Shown in pieces: positions 1 to 7,729 of a DNA stretch of 49,121 bases. The notes below the pieces were generated by a model, which did no database searches, was not told the origin of the DNA, and saw only the letters and a list, made by a program, of their open reading frames with translations. The DNA is from an uncultured Spirochaetaceae bacterium. GTDB taxonomy: Bacteria > Spirochaetota > Spirochaetia > Sphaerochaetales > Sphaerochaetaceae. The stretch's first letter is position 1, and every line of letters starts with the position of its first letter. The stretch lies in NCBI GenBank assembly GCA_944392975.1, contig CALXYN010000011.1:1-49121 (forward strand), given 5' to 3'. The position numbers and the translations under genes were made by a program.

Positions 1-12
1 AAATAGTTCCAT
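1..12 (-). CDS. possible start of a divergent gene, cut by window edge
   Basis: On the minus strand an ATG (positions 12-10) is preceded by GAGGAAA (29-23) with about 10 nt spacing. It would read Met-Glu-Leu-Phe and leave the window. Only four codons are visible, so this is a weak hint that a gene diverges from the alcohol dehydrogenase. No function can be given. Confidence 0.25.
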
Positions 13-177
13 GATGTCGTTGTTTCCTCACGCTTTTTGTTTATATTGTAATTTAAGTATTTACCTAAATATACTAATCTGAAAATGGAATAAAAATAAA
101 ATTCTAATAATGATGTTGTTTATGAAATCAACAGGTTATATGATAATCCTTGTGATTGTATAAATCAGGAGGTTTAA

Positions 178-1353
178 ATGATAAGCCAGTATTTTGCACC
201 GACCAAAGTGATTTTCGGACAAGGTGCAGAGAATGAAGTTGGAACGCAGCTGGAAGCTTTTGGAGCAAAAAGAGTTCTTCTTGTATATGGAGGCCATTCT
301 GCAGAGAAATCAGGTCTTCTGGGAAAGGTGAGAAATATTCTTAACGAACGCGATATGTATTTTTGTGAGCTTGGTGGTGTAAAACCGAATCCAAGAATCA
401 GCCTGGCCCGTGAAGGTGTGAAGAAGTATGCTGAGGAGAAGCTTGATTTCATACTTGCAGTAGGCGGAGGTTCTGTCATTGATACAGCGAAGGCAATCGG
501 ATATGGTGCGTTCAGTAATTGTGATCCCTGGGATTTCTACTGTGGAAAGAGGGTTCCTTCCGGATCTGCACCAGTTGGTGTGATTCTCACGATGGCGGCA
601 GCCGGAAGCGAGATGAGTGATAGCTCTGTACTCACAAATGAGGAGGGCGGACTCAAGAGAGGTTGCAACAGTGATTATTGCAGAGTCAAGTTTGCCCTTA
701 TGAATCCGGAACTCACATATACTGTTCCTGATTACCAGACATCATGCGGTACCGTTGATATCATCATGCATACCCTTGAAAGATATTTCCATGCTGGAAA
801 AGGACTGGATTTCACTGATAATCTTTCTTTTGCTCTCATTAGATCTGTTATTGAGAATGGAAAGGTTCTTCATAAAAATCCTGAGAATTATGATGCAAGG
901 GCCAATGTCATGTGGGCATCCAGCCTTTCTCACAATGGTCTTATGGCGACAGGCAATCCAAGCAAAGGTGACTGGGCATGTCATCAGCTTGAGCATGAAC
1001 TTTCCGGTATGTTTGATATAGCTCATGGGGCAGGACTTGCCATCGTATTCCCGGCATGGGCAAGCTATGTGGCTTCTACAGATTATTCACGTTTTGCAAA
1101 GCTTGGAAAGAATGTTTTCGGTATTGAGGGCGAAGATGAGAAGGAAGCTGCGGAGAAGACAATTGAATCCTTCGAAAAGTTCTTTGCTTCCCTTGGCATG
1201 CCTGTTTCACTTAGTGAAATCAACATAACACTCAGTGAGGAAAATCTCAGTGAGCTGCTTGATAAAGCAACATTCTATGGAAAGCGTACACTTGGCAATT
1301 TTCGTGTTCTTCAGAGAGAAGACATGGAAGCCGTGTATAGAAGATGCCAGTGA
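178..1353 (+). CDS. iron-containing alcohol dehydrogenase (butanol dehydrogenase-like)
   Basis: NAD(P)H-dependent reduction of an aldehyde to an alcohol (or the reverse), cytoplasmic; the family includes BdhA/YqhD and FucO. The 391 residues match the family length. The NAD-binding GGGS motif is at residues 96-99, followed by VIDTAKA. Metal ligands typical of group III dehydrogenases are visible: Asp194, His198, His269 and His283, with the usual 14-residue gap between the last two. The start has a strong AGGAGG site (167-172). A TTATAT-N17-TATAAA promoter (136-164) lies very close to the start and would give almost no leader, so another promoter may be used. Exact substrate cannot be read from sequence; no diol or fucose genes are nearby. 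Transcribed convergently with the NCS2 permease. Confidence 0.9.
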   Translation: MISQYFAPTKVIFGQGAENEVGTQLEAFGAKRVLLVYGGHSAEKSGLLGKVRNILNERDMYFCELGGVKPNPRISLAREGVKKYAEEKLDFILAVGGGSVIDTAKAIGYGAFSNCDPWDFYCGKRVPSGSAPVGVILTMAAAGSEMSDSSVLTNEEGGLKRGCNSDYCRVKFALMNPELTYTVPDYQTSCGTVDIIMHTLERYFHAGKGLDFTDNLSFALIRSVIENGKVLHKNPENYDARANVMWASSLSHNGLMATGNPSKGDWACHQLEHELSGMFDIAHGAGLAIVFPAWASYVASTDYSRFAKLGKNVFGIEGEDEKEAAEKTIESFEKFFASLGMPVSLSEINITLSEENLSELLDKATFYGKRTLGNFRVLQREDMEAVYRRCQ

Positions 1354-1399
1354 ATTTGCCTTTTGAAGGTTTATCTGTCCAAAAAACGTTTTTTAACAC
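1354..1399. other. short convergent gap with A6CGT6 palindrome
   Basis: The gap between the two convergent genes holds a small CCTT/AAGG hairpin followed by a perfect palindrome AAAAAACGTTTTTT (1381-1394). It could serve as a weak bidirectional terminator, but the stems are short and AT-rich. Confidence 0.3.
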
Positions 1400-2716
1400 T
1401 TAGTTATTAGATTGCGTTTCTTTTGGCAGAATGATATTGAGGATTATCGCAACTATTGCGGAGATTACTACAGGGGAAGAGGCAAATACAAGCGAGACCC
1501 ATTCCGGGAACTGAGCAAGTGATTCGCTTACCATGCTCACACCCATTCCGAGGGCTGCAGATAATCCTACAATAGATGTGTTGCGATAACTCATTGGCTG
1601 CATAGCAACAAGTTTCATTCCTGTCATTGCGATAGAGGCGAATACGGAGACTGTCGCTCCTCCTAATACACATTGAGGTATTGTAGTAAGAATTGCAGAG
1701 AATTTTGGGACAAGCCCTGCTATCAAAAGCATTAATGCGGTTACTCCAAGCACTCTTCTGTTTACGACCTTTGTAGATGAGACAATACCTACATTCTGAG
1801 AGTATGTGGCATTGGGAAGACCTCCGAATATTGCTGAGAAGATATTTGATACACCAAACCCTATGATTCCACCTCTGAGCTCATTTCCTGTCGGTTCTCT
1901 ATTCAATCCTCCTATTGTTGTTGCGGACATATCTCCAATTGCCTGCACTGCATTGATTGCGAACAGAAGAGAAAATGCTAGAGCAGAGGAAAACTCGAAC
2001 TTGATGCCGAATGGCGCTATTTGGGGAAGGGAGAAGAATCCTGATTCTCCTACAGCGGAAAGATCAACCATGCCAAAAAATATGGAGACTACGTATCCTG
2101 CCGCTATTCCCAGAAGGATGGATGCAAGCTTCACCATCCCTTTCCCGAAATGATTCAGGACTGTGACCACTATCAAAGTGAATATGGAAATCATCCAGTT
2201 CTGCCAGGACCCAAAGTTCGGATTGCCGCTTCCTCCTGCCATGTAGCTGATTGCAGTTGGATAAAGGGAAAGACCTATTGTAAAGACAACTGTGCCTGTA
2301 ATGAGAGGTGGAAAGAGCTTTCTGAGCTGTTTTGCGAAAATTCCGATTATGATTGCAACAGCACCTCCTATGAGCTGTGCTCCGAATATCTCTGCAATAC
2401 CCGCTGTCGATGCGACGCTTTGCATTGTTGCCAGATAGGCGAAACTTACACCCATGATCACTGGAAGTCTTGCCCCGCAGATGCCTGAAATCCCGAAAAG
2501 CTGCAAGAGTGTCGAGATAGCTGCACAGACAAGAGACGACTGTATAAGAAGAATCCGCATTGGACTTGATAGCCCTGCTGCTGATGAAATGATGATTGCC
2601 GGAGTCACACAGCCTACTATCATCGCAACCAGATGCTGAAGAGCCATTGGTAATGAATACTTCAATGGCGGGAGTTTTCCATCAATTCCAAAAAGAAGGT
2701 TTCTTCTGTCTTCCAT
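1400..2716 (-). CDS. NCS2 family nucleobase (uracil/xanthine) permease
   Basis: Inner-membrane importer of uracil, xanthine or uric acid, a nucleobase:cation symporter 2 protein. The 438 residues start with LLFGIDGKLPP and LQHLVAMIVG, the entry segment typical of UraA/PbuX-type carriers, and then show 12 or more hydrophobic segments. The QAIGDMSATT and GGLPNATYSQNVG stretches correspond to the conserved substrate-site helices of NCS2 carriers. The ATG at 2716 has AAGGA directly against it, too close to act as a normal ribosome site, and an extended -10 TGATAGAAT ends 6 nt upstream, so the mRNA is probably leaderless. Substrate not determinable; a purine or uracil is most likely. Confidence 0.9.
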   Translation of the reverse strand: MEDRRNLLFGIDGKLPPLKYSLPMALQHLVAMIVGCVTPAIIISSAAGLSSPMRILLIQSSLVCAAISTLLQLFGISGICGARLPVIMGVSFAYLATMQSVASTAGIAEIFGAQLIGGAVAIIIGIFAKQLRKLFPPLITGTVVFTIGLSLYPTAISYMAGGSGNPNFGSWQNWMISIFTLIVVTVLNHFGKGMVKLASILLGIAAGYVVSIFFGMVDLSAVGESGFFSLPQIAPFGIKFEFSSALAFSLLFAINAVQAIGDMSATTIGGLNREPTGNELRGGIIGFGVSNIFSAIFGGLPNATYSQNVGIVSSTKVVNRRVLGVTALMLLIAGLVPKFSAILTTIPQCVLGGATVSVFASIAMTGMKLVAMQPMSYRNTSIVGLSAALGMGVSMVSESLAQFPEWVSLVFASSPVVISAIVAIILNIILPKETQSNN

Positions 2717-2722
2717 TCCTTG

Positions 2723-2731
2723 ATTCTATCA
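2723..2731 (-). promoter_or_regulatory. extended -10 of the NCS2 permease, leaderless arrangement
   Basis: Minus strand reads TGATAGAAT, then 6 nt, then the start codon at 2716. Transcription would begin at or next to the ATG. One of five genes here with identical spacing. Confidence 0.5.
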
Positions 2732-2759
2732 TGGGATTCATTTTCATGTTGGAAAATGC

Positions 2760-4388
2760 TCATAAGAGAATATACAAGGCGTTTGATGCGACAAAAAGCC
2801 AGGAGAAGAGCAAAGCATTGATAGTAGCAGGAAATACGATACCTCCACTGCGCTTTTGTCCCCAGAAATCCAGTAGAGCGAAAAGTGGAGTGAATGGCAG
2901 CATGTATATCATAGGTATTAAAGCAAACCGGCTTTCATAGAACATCAGTTCTCCTTTTATCGGGAAACCGAGGAAGAACAGGAAAATCATGAATACAGGC
3001 CCCAATGTGTAGAAAATGATGAATTTAGCTAATTTATAACGTCCTTTTGCATAGGTGGAAACAAATGAACTGAACCCTATGAAACCAACCAGAAAAAGAG
3101 GGAGGTAGATAATCCATGATAAAGCTTTTCTTCTTGTAAACGGTGAAAGACTAGAAAACAGTATGAAAATGTTACTTTCGGAAAGCCAGATAATTAACAG
3201 ATTTACTAGATAGAGAAATCCGAATATAGCAAAAGCACGTAATACATCTCCCGTAATATTTCTTGAGATTTTATTCATGGTTTGATTTTCTTTGATAAAA
3301 CTTGCCGCAATCATCATGAAACCCGTGAAAACGGACCAGATTACAAGACCATTTGTGTCTGTTTCTGGGAAAATTGCATTTGGCATAAGCAATTTCTTTC
3401 CAATCATGTAAAGTGGAGGAAAGACAGCAAAAACCAGTATCGAGCCTGCTATCAGCATTAATGTTGCTATTTTGCTCTGTTCCGTTTCTTCGTTTTCTGT
3501 TGGTGGATATGCCGACAATGTCAGCAGTACTGCTAATGTGATGAAGAGTACGAGCAACATAATGGATTTAGCCTGAAAAAACAGATTGAGGTTTGGAGAT
3601 GGTTCCTTTTCATAACCGAGAGTCATGCTGAAAAACTCAACTGCATCATTCAGTGCGGCTGATGAAGCCATCAACAGGCTTGTATTAATATCTTCAATAA
3701 TGACAATTGCTTTGTGCTTTCCTTCGCTATAAATAGTTGCTCTTTTTCCAGTTTCATTATTGCTATAGAGTTCAGAAAGCAGAGCTTTGTTTTTTTCGGT
3801 ATTTCCATTCTTCTGATGTTCGTCATAACGGGCCAGGATGAATCCGAGGTTTTCTGTATGATTGAAAAGCCGTTTTAATGAACCTGAGATATCGACATAA
3901 TCAATGTTGAGAACAGCTTTCAGCGGTAGATTTGTTTCTTCAGCAGCAACAGATAGATTATATCCACCCATCGTGTGTCCGATAGCACCAATCCTGTTTT
4001 TGTCAACGAAATCCAAAGAAAAAATATATTTCAGGGCATCGGATGCCCCCATTGATGTTGTTTCTGCAACGTCTGACTGCCCATGGTTATATGGATTGAA
4101 AAGGAGCGCAGTACAACCAGAAGCAGCAAGCTTTGCAGCATATGATTCCATTGCACTGTATTCATTATTTGCACCATGACATATGAGTACGGCTGGGGTG
4201 TTCTCGTTCTTTATAGAAGAGGGTATATAGAGTTTCCCCGTAAGAAGTTTTCCCTCACTGGTCGGTATATTGATACGAAGGCTTCTGTAGCCATAAAAGA
4301 ATCCCATCAAACTGGATGAGGAGACAGCTATTAATAGAAGAGAAATAATAACAAAGACCAATGATTTAAGATTCTTTTTTTCAATCAT
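2760..4388 (-). CDS. membrane alpha/beta hydrolase with Thr at the nucleophile position
   Basis: The protein has 542 residues: an N-terminal membrane anchor (about 10-32), an alpha/beta-hydrolase domain (about 35-260) and a C-terminal half with seven or so hydrophobic segments. The nucleophile elbow reads GHTMGG with Thr139 where serine hydrolases have Ser; the paralogue at 5834-7612 has GHSMGG. The oxyanion-side motif CHGANN and a candidate catalytic His225 (EGKHKA) are kept. Its start ATGA overlaps the stop of the AraC gene, so it is translated as the second gene of an araC-hydrolase operon. The fold says esterase, lipase or peptidase; the Thr suggests weak or lost activity, perhaps a sensing or regulatory role. 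Substrate unknown. Confidence 0.8.
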   Translation of the reverse strand: MIEKKNLKSLVFVIISLLLIAVSSSSLMGFFYGYRSLRINIPTSEGKLLTGKLYIPSSIKNENTPAVLICHGANNEYSAMESYAAKLAASGCTALLFNPYNHGQSDVAETTSMGASDALKYIFSLDFVDKNRIGAIGHTMGGYNLSVAAEETNLPLKAVLNIDYVDISGSLKRLFNHTENLGFILARYDEHQKNGNTEKNKALLSELYSNNETGKRATIYSEGKHKAIVIIEDINTSLLMASSAALNDAVEFFSMTLGYEKEPSPNLNLFFQAKSIMLLVLFITLAVLLTLSAYPPTENEETEQSKIATLMLIAGSILVFAVFPPLYMIGKKLLMPNAIFPETDTNGLVIWSVFTGFMMIAASFIKENQTMNKISRNITGDVLRAFAIFGFLYLVNLLIIWLSESNIFILFSSLSPFTRRKALSWIIYLPLFLVGFIGFSSFVSTYAKGRYKLAKFIIFYTLGPVFMIFLFFLGFPIKGELMFYESRFALIPMIYMLPFTPLFALLDFWGQKRSGGIVFPATINALLFSWLFVASNALYILL

Positions 4389-5653
4389 TTCTGATTCTCC
4401 TTCATTTTCTGTCTGTATTCACCTGGAGAGATGAGATGTCTTTTCCTGAACACTCTATGGAAGTAACTGCTTGAGGAGTATCCTGATTCCATACATATTT
4501 CAGCGATTGTCTTATCTGTATTTGCAAGAAGATCTTCTGCTTTGGAGAGTCTCATTTCAGTAATCGTATCAATGATATTCCTGCCGATTTTCTCTTTGTA
4601 GATTCTGCTGATATAGGCTGATGATAACCCTAGGTCGTCAGCAATTTGCTGTACTCCATAACCGCTGTCTGGAAGATGCATTTGTATCAGTTCTTCAATC
4701 TGTTTTGTATACGACTCCTGCCTGTATTCTGATTTAGCTTCTTTGTCTCTGATAAAACCATGAGCTTTCTCGTTTATGTAATTTTGAAGAGCAGTGAAAG
4801 ATGAGAAATCCCTGATATCCATTGTTCCGGGATGCATTGATGGATTCACAATTAAACGTTGCTGATCCAGAAGTGACGAAATCATGAAGAATGCAAAACG
4901 GCATGCCATGAAATTGCCTTTTGTATTGTCAAGGAGACTCAGTAATGGTCCTGCATCATCCTTTTTGAGGTTTTGCATAGCGGATTCAATATTCTGAAGA
5001 ATCTGTGCATAAGAGATTGTCTCATCTTCTTCATTGTCAGTTTCCAGAATTGATTCAGGTTCAAGGAAGAACAGTTTTTCTGCCGTTCTTACAGTCTTCA
5101 GATATGCTGTGTTCAAGTCTGATAACTCAATGGAATCAGGATAATATGAAATTGAATATGATAAATTTCCTGCTTTTCGGGTTATAGATTCTGCTATTTC
5201 CTTTGGGCTTTTCCTGCTTTCTTTTATGATTACGACCAGTAACCTTCCTGAAGAGTCCTGGAAAAAATGTGGCTCTTTTGCAGTTAGCAGTGCGGATATT
5301 TCAGGTATTAACTCCCGTAAGGGATAAAAACCATTTGGTCGTATGATGAAAAGGTTGTATTTTCCTTCATTGCATGCTGGTTTTGCATCATAAAGACAGA
5401 TTTCTTCAAACAGTTTTGTTTTTTCCCTTTCCTGTGTTTGGGCATCATTTGTTCCTGAGGTGATGAAATAATATATATTAAGAGCCATACCTGCCGTGAA
5501 TCCGATGAGGGCTATGGAGGTTATATAGCTTATATGTATGCCAAAATCCTCATTTCCTGTTGTATTGCTGATACCTGCAGCTAGGACAATGATTGTTATT
5601 AAAGATAATAGTGAAACTGTAAGTGCAGCGTAGAACAGTATTCGCTTTTTCAT
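4385..5653 (-). CDS. membrane-anchored AraC family transcriptional regulator
   Basis: The protein has 422 residues: two N-terminal transmembrane segments (about 6-30 and 42-66), a central cytoplasmic region of about 240 residues that I do not recognise as a standard sensor domain, and a C-terminal AraC/XylS DNA-binding domain (about 315-422). The latter has both helix-turn-helix units, with VQQIADDLGLSSAYISRIYK and IAEICMESGYSSSSYFHRVF. AraC proteins tied to the membrane are uncommon and suggest sensing of an envelope or outside signal. It overlaps the downstream hydrolase by 4 nt and is divergent from the hydrolase paralogue at 5834, which is the obvious target. A TTGTGC-N17-TAGACT promoter (5694-5666) gives a very short leader. 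Confidence 0.85.
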   Translation of the reverse strand: MKKRILFYAALTVSLLSLITIIVLAAGISNTTGNEDFGIHISYITSIALIGFTAGMALNIYYFITSGTNDAQTQEREKTKLFEEICLYDAKPACNEGKYNLFIIRPNGFYPLRELIPEISALLTAKEPHFFQDSSGRLLVVIIKESRKSPKEIAESITRKAGNLSYSISYYPDSIELSDLNTAYLKTVRTAEKLFFLEPESILETDNEEDETISYAQILQNIESAMQNLKKDDAGPLLSLLDNTKGNFMACRFAFFMISSLLDQQRLIVNPSMHPGTMDIRDFSSFTALQNYINEKAHGFIRDKEAKSEYRQESYTKQIEELIQMHLPDSGYGVQQIADDLGLSSAYISRIYKEKIGRNIIDTITEMRLSKAEDLLANTDKTIAEICMESGYSSSSYFHRVFRKRHLISPGEYRQKMKENQK

Positions 5654-5665
5654 TTTTTCTATGAA

Positions 5666-5694
5666 AGTCTATCGCAACAGAATTTCGAGCACAA
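5666..5694 (-). promoter_or_regulatory. promoter of the araC-hydrolase operon
   Basis: On the minus strand, TTGTGC (5694-5689), 17 nt, TAGACT (5671-5666). Transcription would start about 6 nt before the ATG at 5653. Confidence 0.4.
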
Positions 5695-5833
5695 TTGAAC
5701 TTTTCCATTCTTTTTACATTAAATGTCAGAAAAATCCACACTGAATGCCATTAAAAATTCAATAGAAGAAAGAAAATCGCAATGGCGAATTGACTCAGGT
5801 AATCCTACGATTTTTCCATAAAAGGAGAAAATA

Positions 5834-7612
5834 ATGACAGCACAGAAAAAAACAGCCTGGATTGTATTGGCTGTAGCTATTCTGATGATAGTTGTAGGAG
5901 CCATACTCCATGTAGCTATCAATACGGATTTCGGAAATGTTAAAGTTGATCGCCTTACAGTCCTTGATAGTGAAGGTAAGGAAGTCAGTATTCTTGTTTA
6001 TAAACCAAATACAGCTACTGCAGAGACGCCTGCACCTGCTGTTATCACAAATCATGGTGGTGGAAACTCTATAGAGGCTCAAGGTAGTTACAATATGGAG
6101 CTCGCCCGTCGCGGATATGTTGTTGTTTCATGGGATGCAAGCAACAGTGGCATGTCTGAAAAGAGTATGGATCCGACACATGGCGGGGAAGCCGCATACA
6201 GCTTTACGGTTTCTCTTCCTTTCGTTGACAGCTCCAGTATTGCTGCTTCGGGACATTCCATGGGTGGTGTTTATACTTTCATGATTGCGCAGAATCATCC
6301 TGAGAATATAAAGATTGTTATTCCTATAGGAATGAATCCGGGCATGAATGATACAAAATCTCCATTCCTGACAAACTATGCATGTATTATTGGTAGTACA
6401 GATGAGAGTAATCTTGTCAGAAGCAATGGCGATATCCTGAACATGGCTCATAACGAGCAGTATCATGATTTCTTTGCACTTGCGGATGATGAGGTACTGG
6501 AGGTCAATAAGGTTTATGGCAGTTTTGAGGATGGGACAGGCAGAGCTTTCTATATGCCTGATTCATCACATGCTGCGTCAATGATAAACAGCGGTTTGAT
6601 TGCTCTCTATCTTGATATCATTCAGGAAGTCGTTCCGGCTCCGAATCCAATTGATAGTACGAATCAGATCTGGGGATGGAGAGATTTTGGCAGCATCCTT
6701 GAATTCTTCGGCCTGATTCTTTTCTTCTTCGGAATGTCTCTTACGCTTCTTTGTACAGATTATTTCGCCTCATTGCATCTGAGCGCGTTGAAAAAAGTTG
6801 GCTTCTCTGCAGGAACTCTTGCTTGGTTTGTGTGCCTTATCCTGCTCATTTTGATACCTGTTGTGCTTTTCATCCCGACATCAACTATGGCTATGAGGTA
6901 TACGGTTCCATCTTTCATGGGGCTTGATACAACTGCTAATGGGTTTGCTATCTGGTCGTTTATTACAGGTTTAGTGCTTCTTGTATTCTTTCTCGTTTTT
7001 CATTTTGCATTTGGAAAGAATAGAGGAGGAAATGTCAGATCTTATGGGCTTGCTACAGCAGAAAGTGATGGTTTTCATATTTCGTATGTTGCAAAAGCAT
7101 TTCTTTTCGCCCTGCTGGTAACTGGTACGACGTATGTTGTATACATTCTGCTTTTCTATCTTACTTGTGAGGATATGAGGGTATGGCTTGCTGTAATAAG
7201 ACCTGTTCCGACATTCCGTATTAAATATGTTCCGGTCTATTTGCTGATTCAGCTTCCTTTCTTCCTTACAGGAGGTCTTGCAGCCAGAAGTATCAATATG
7301 AATAATGGCGAAAGGTCAAACGGAAAGAGTATGTTCCTTTCTGTTCTCACGAGCGCGTTGATTGGTATGGCTGGTCTTGTTGTCATGTTCCTTGTCTATT
7401 GGGTGACATTCAAGACAACCGGTATTGTCCTGTTCCCGAATGACAGGGGATATATCTTTGCAGGTGCAATTTATTCGATGCTTCCATCCTTCCTGGTTGG
7501 TAACTGTATCAATTGTTATATAACGAATAAGACAAACAGTGTTTATGCTGGTGTATTCTGTGCAGTGCTTTGGGCTACCTGGATCATGGTTGGAGGCAAT
7601 GCCATTGCATAA
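5834..7612 (+). CDS. membrane alpha/beta hydrolase, catalytically intact paralogue
   Basis: The 592 residues have the same layout as the 2760-4388 protein: an N-terminal anchor (about 9-32), an alpha/beta-hydrolase domain (about 40-275) and a C-terminal half of roughly seven membrane segments. The nucleophile elbow GHSMGG carries Ser142, the oxyanion motif reads NHGGGN, and His246 in DSSHAAS is the likely catalytic histidine. The hydrolase domain probably faces the periplasm because it follows a single N-terminal anchor, but topology is inferred. Good AAGGAG site before the ATG. The divergent membrane AraC gene lies 180 nt away. Likely a lipid- or peptide-directed esterase; substrate unknown. 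Confidence 0.82.
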   Translation: MTAQKKTAWIVLAVAILMIVVGAILHVAINTDFGNVKVDRLTVLDSEGKEVSILVYKPNTATAETPAPAVITNHGGGNSIEAQGSYNMELARRGYVVVSWDASNSGMSEKSMDPTHGGEAAYSFTVSLPFVDSSSIAASGHSMGGVYTFMIAQNHPENIKIVIPIGMNPGMNDTKSPFLTNYACIIGSTDESNLVRSNGDILNMAHNEQYHDFFALADDEVLEVNKVYGSFEDGTGRAFYMPDSSHAASMINSGLIALYLDIIQEVVPAPNPIDSTNQIWGWRDFGSILEFFGLILFFFGMSLTLLCTDYFASLHLSALKKVGFSAGTLAWFVCLILLILIPVVLFIPTSTMAMRYTVPSFMGLDTTANGFAIWSFITGLVLLVFFLVFHFAFGKNRGGNVRSYGLATAESDGFHISYVAKAFLFALLVTGTTYVVYILLFYLTCEDMRVWLAVIRPVPTFRIKYVPVYLLIQLPFFLTGGLAARSINMNNGERSNGKSMFLSVLTSALIGMAGLVVMFLVYWVTFKTTGIVLFPNDRGYIFAGAIYSMLPSFLVGNCINCYITNKTNSVYAGVFCAVLWATWIMVGGNAIA

Positions 7613-7619
7613 TCTTTTC

Positions 7620-7644
7620 TTGCCGTCTCTCTCTGAGGCGGCAA
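7620..7644 (+). terminator. 10-bp hairpin after the membrane hydrolase
   Basis: TTGCCGTCTC pairs with GAGGCGGCAA (one G-T wobble) around a 5-nt loop. There is no U-tract after it, so it may protect the mRNA end or terminate only weakly. Confidence 0.4.
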
Positions 7645-7700
7645 TGTAATGTCCTGAAATCCCTGTATCGTTTTAAAAACAATCAATGAGGAATCCTTTG

Positions 7701-7709
7701 TGATAGAAT
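7701..7709 (+). promoter_or_regulatory. extended -10 of the beta-glucuronidase gene
   Basis: TGATAGAAT, identical to the NCS2 box, but here followed by 17 nt that include a strong AAGGAG ribosome site. No convincing -35. Confidence 0.4.
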
Positions 7710-7729
7710 AATCAGGAAAGGAGTCGATG

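Noticed and set aside
1381-1394. A6CGT6 palindrome as a strong terminator
   Set aside because: The stem is almost only A-T pairs with no loop; too weak to call.
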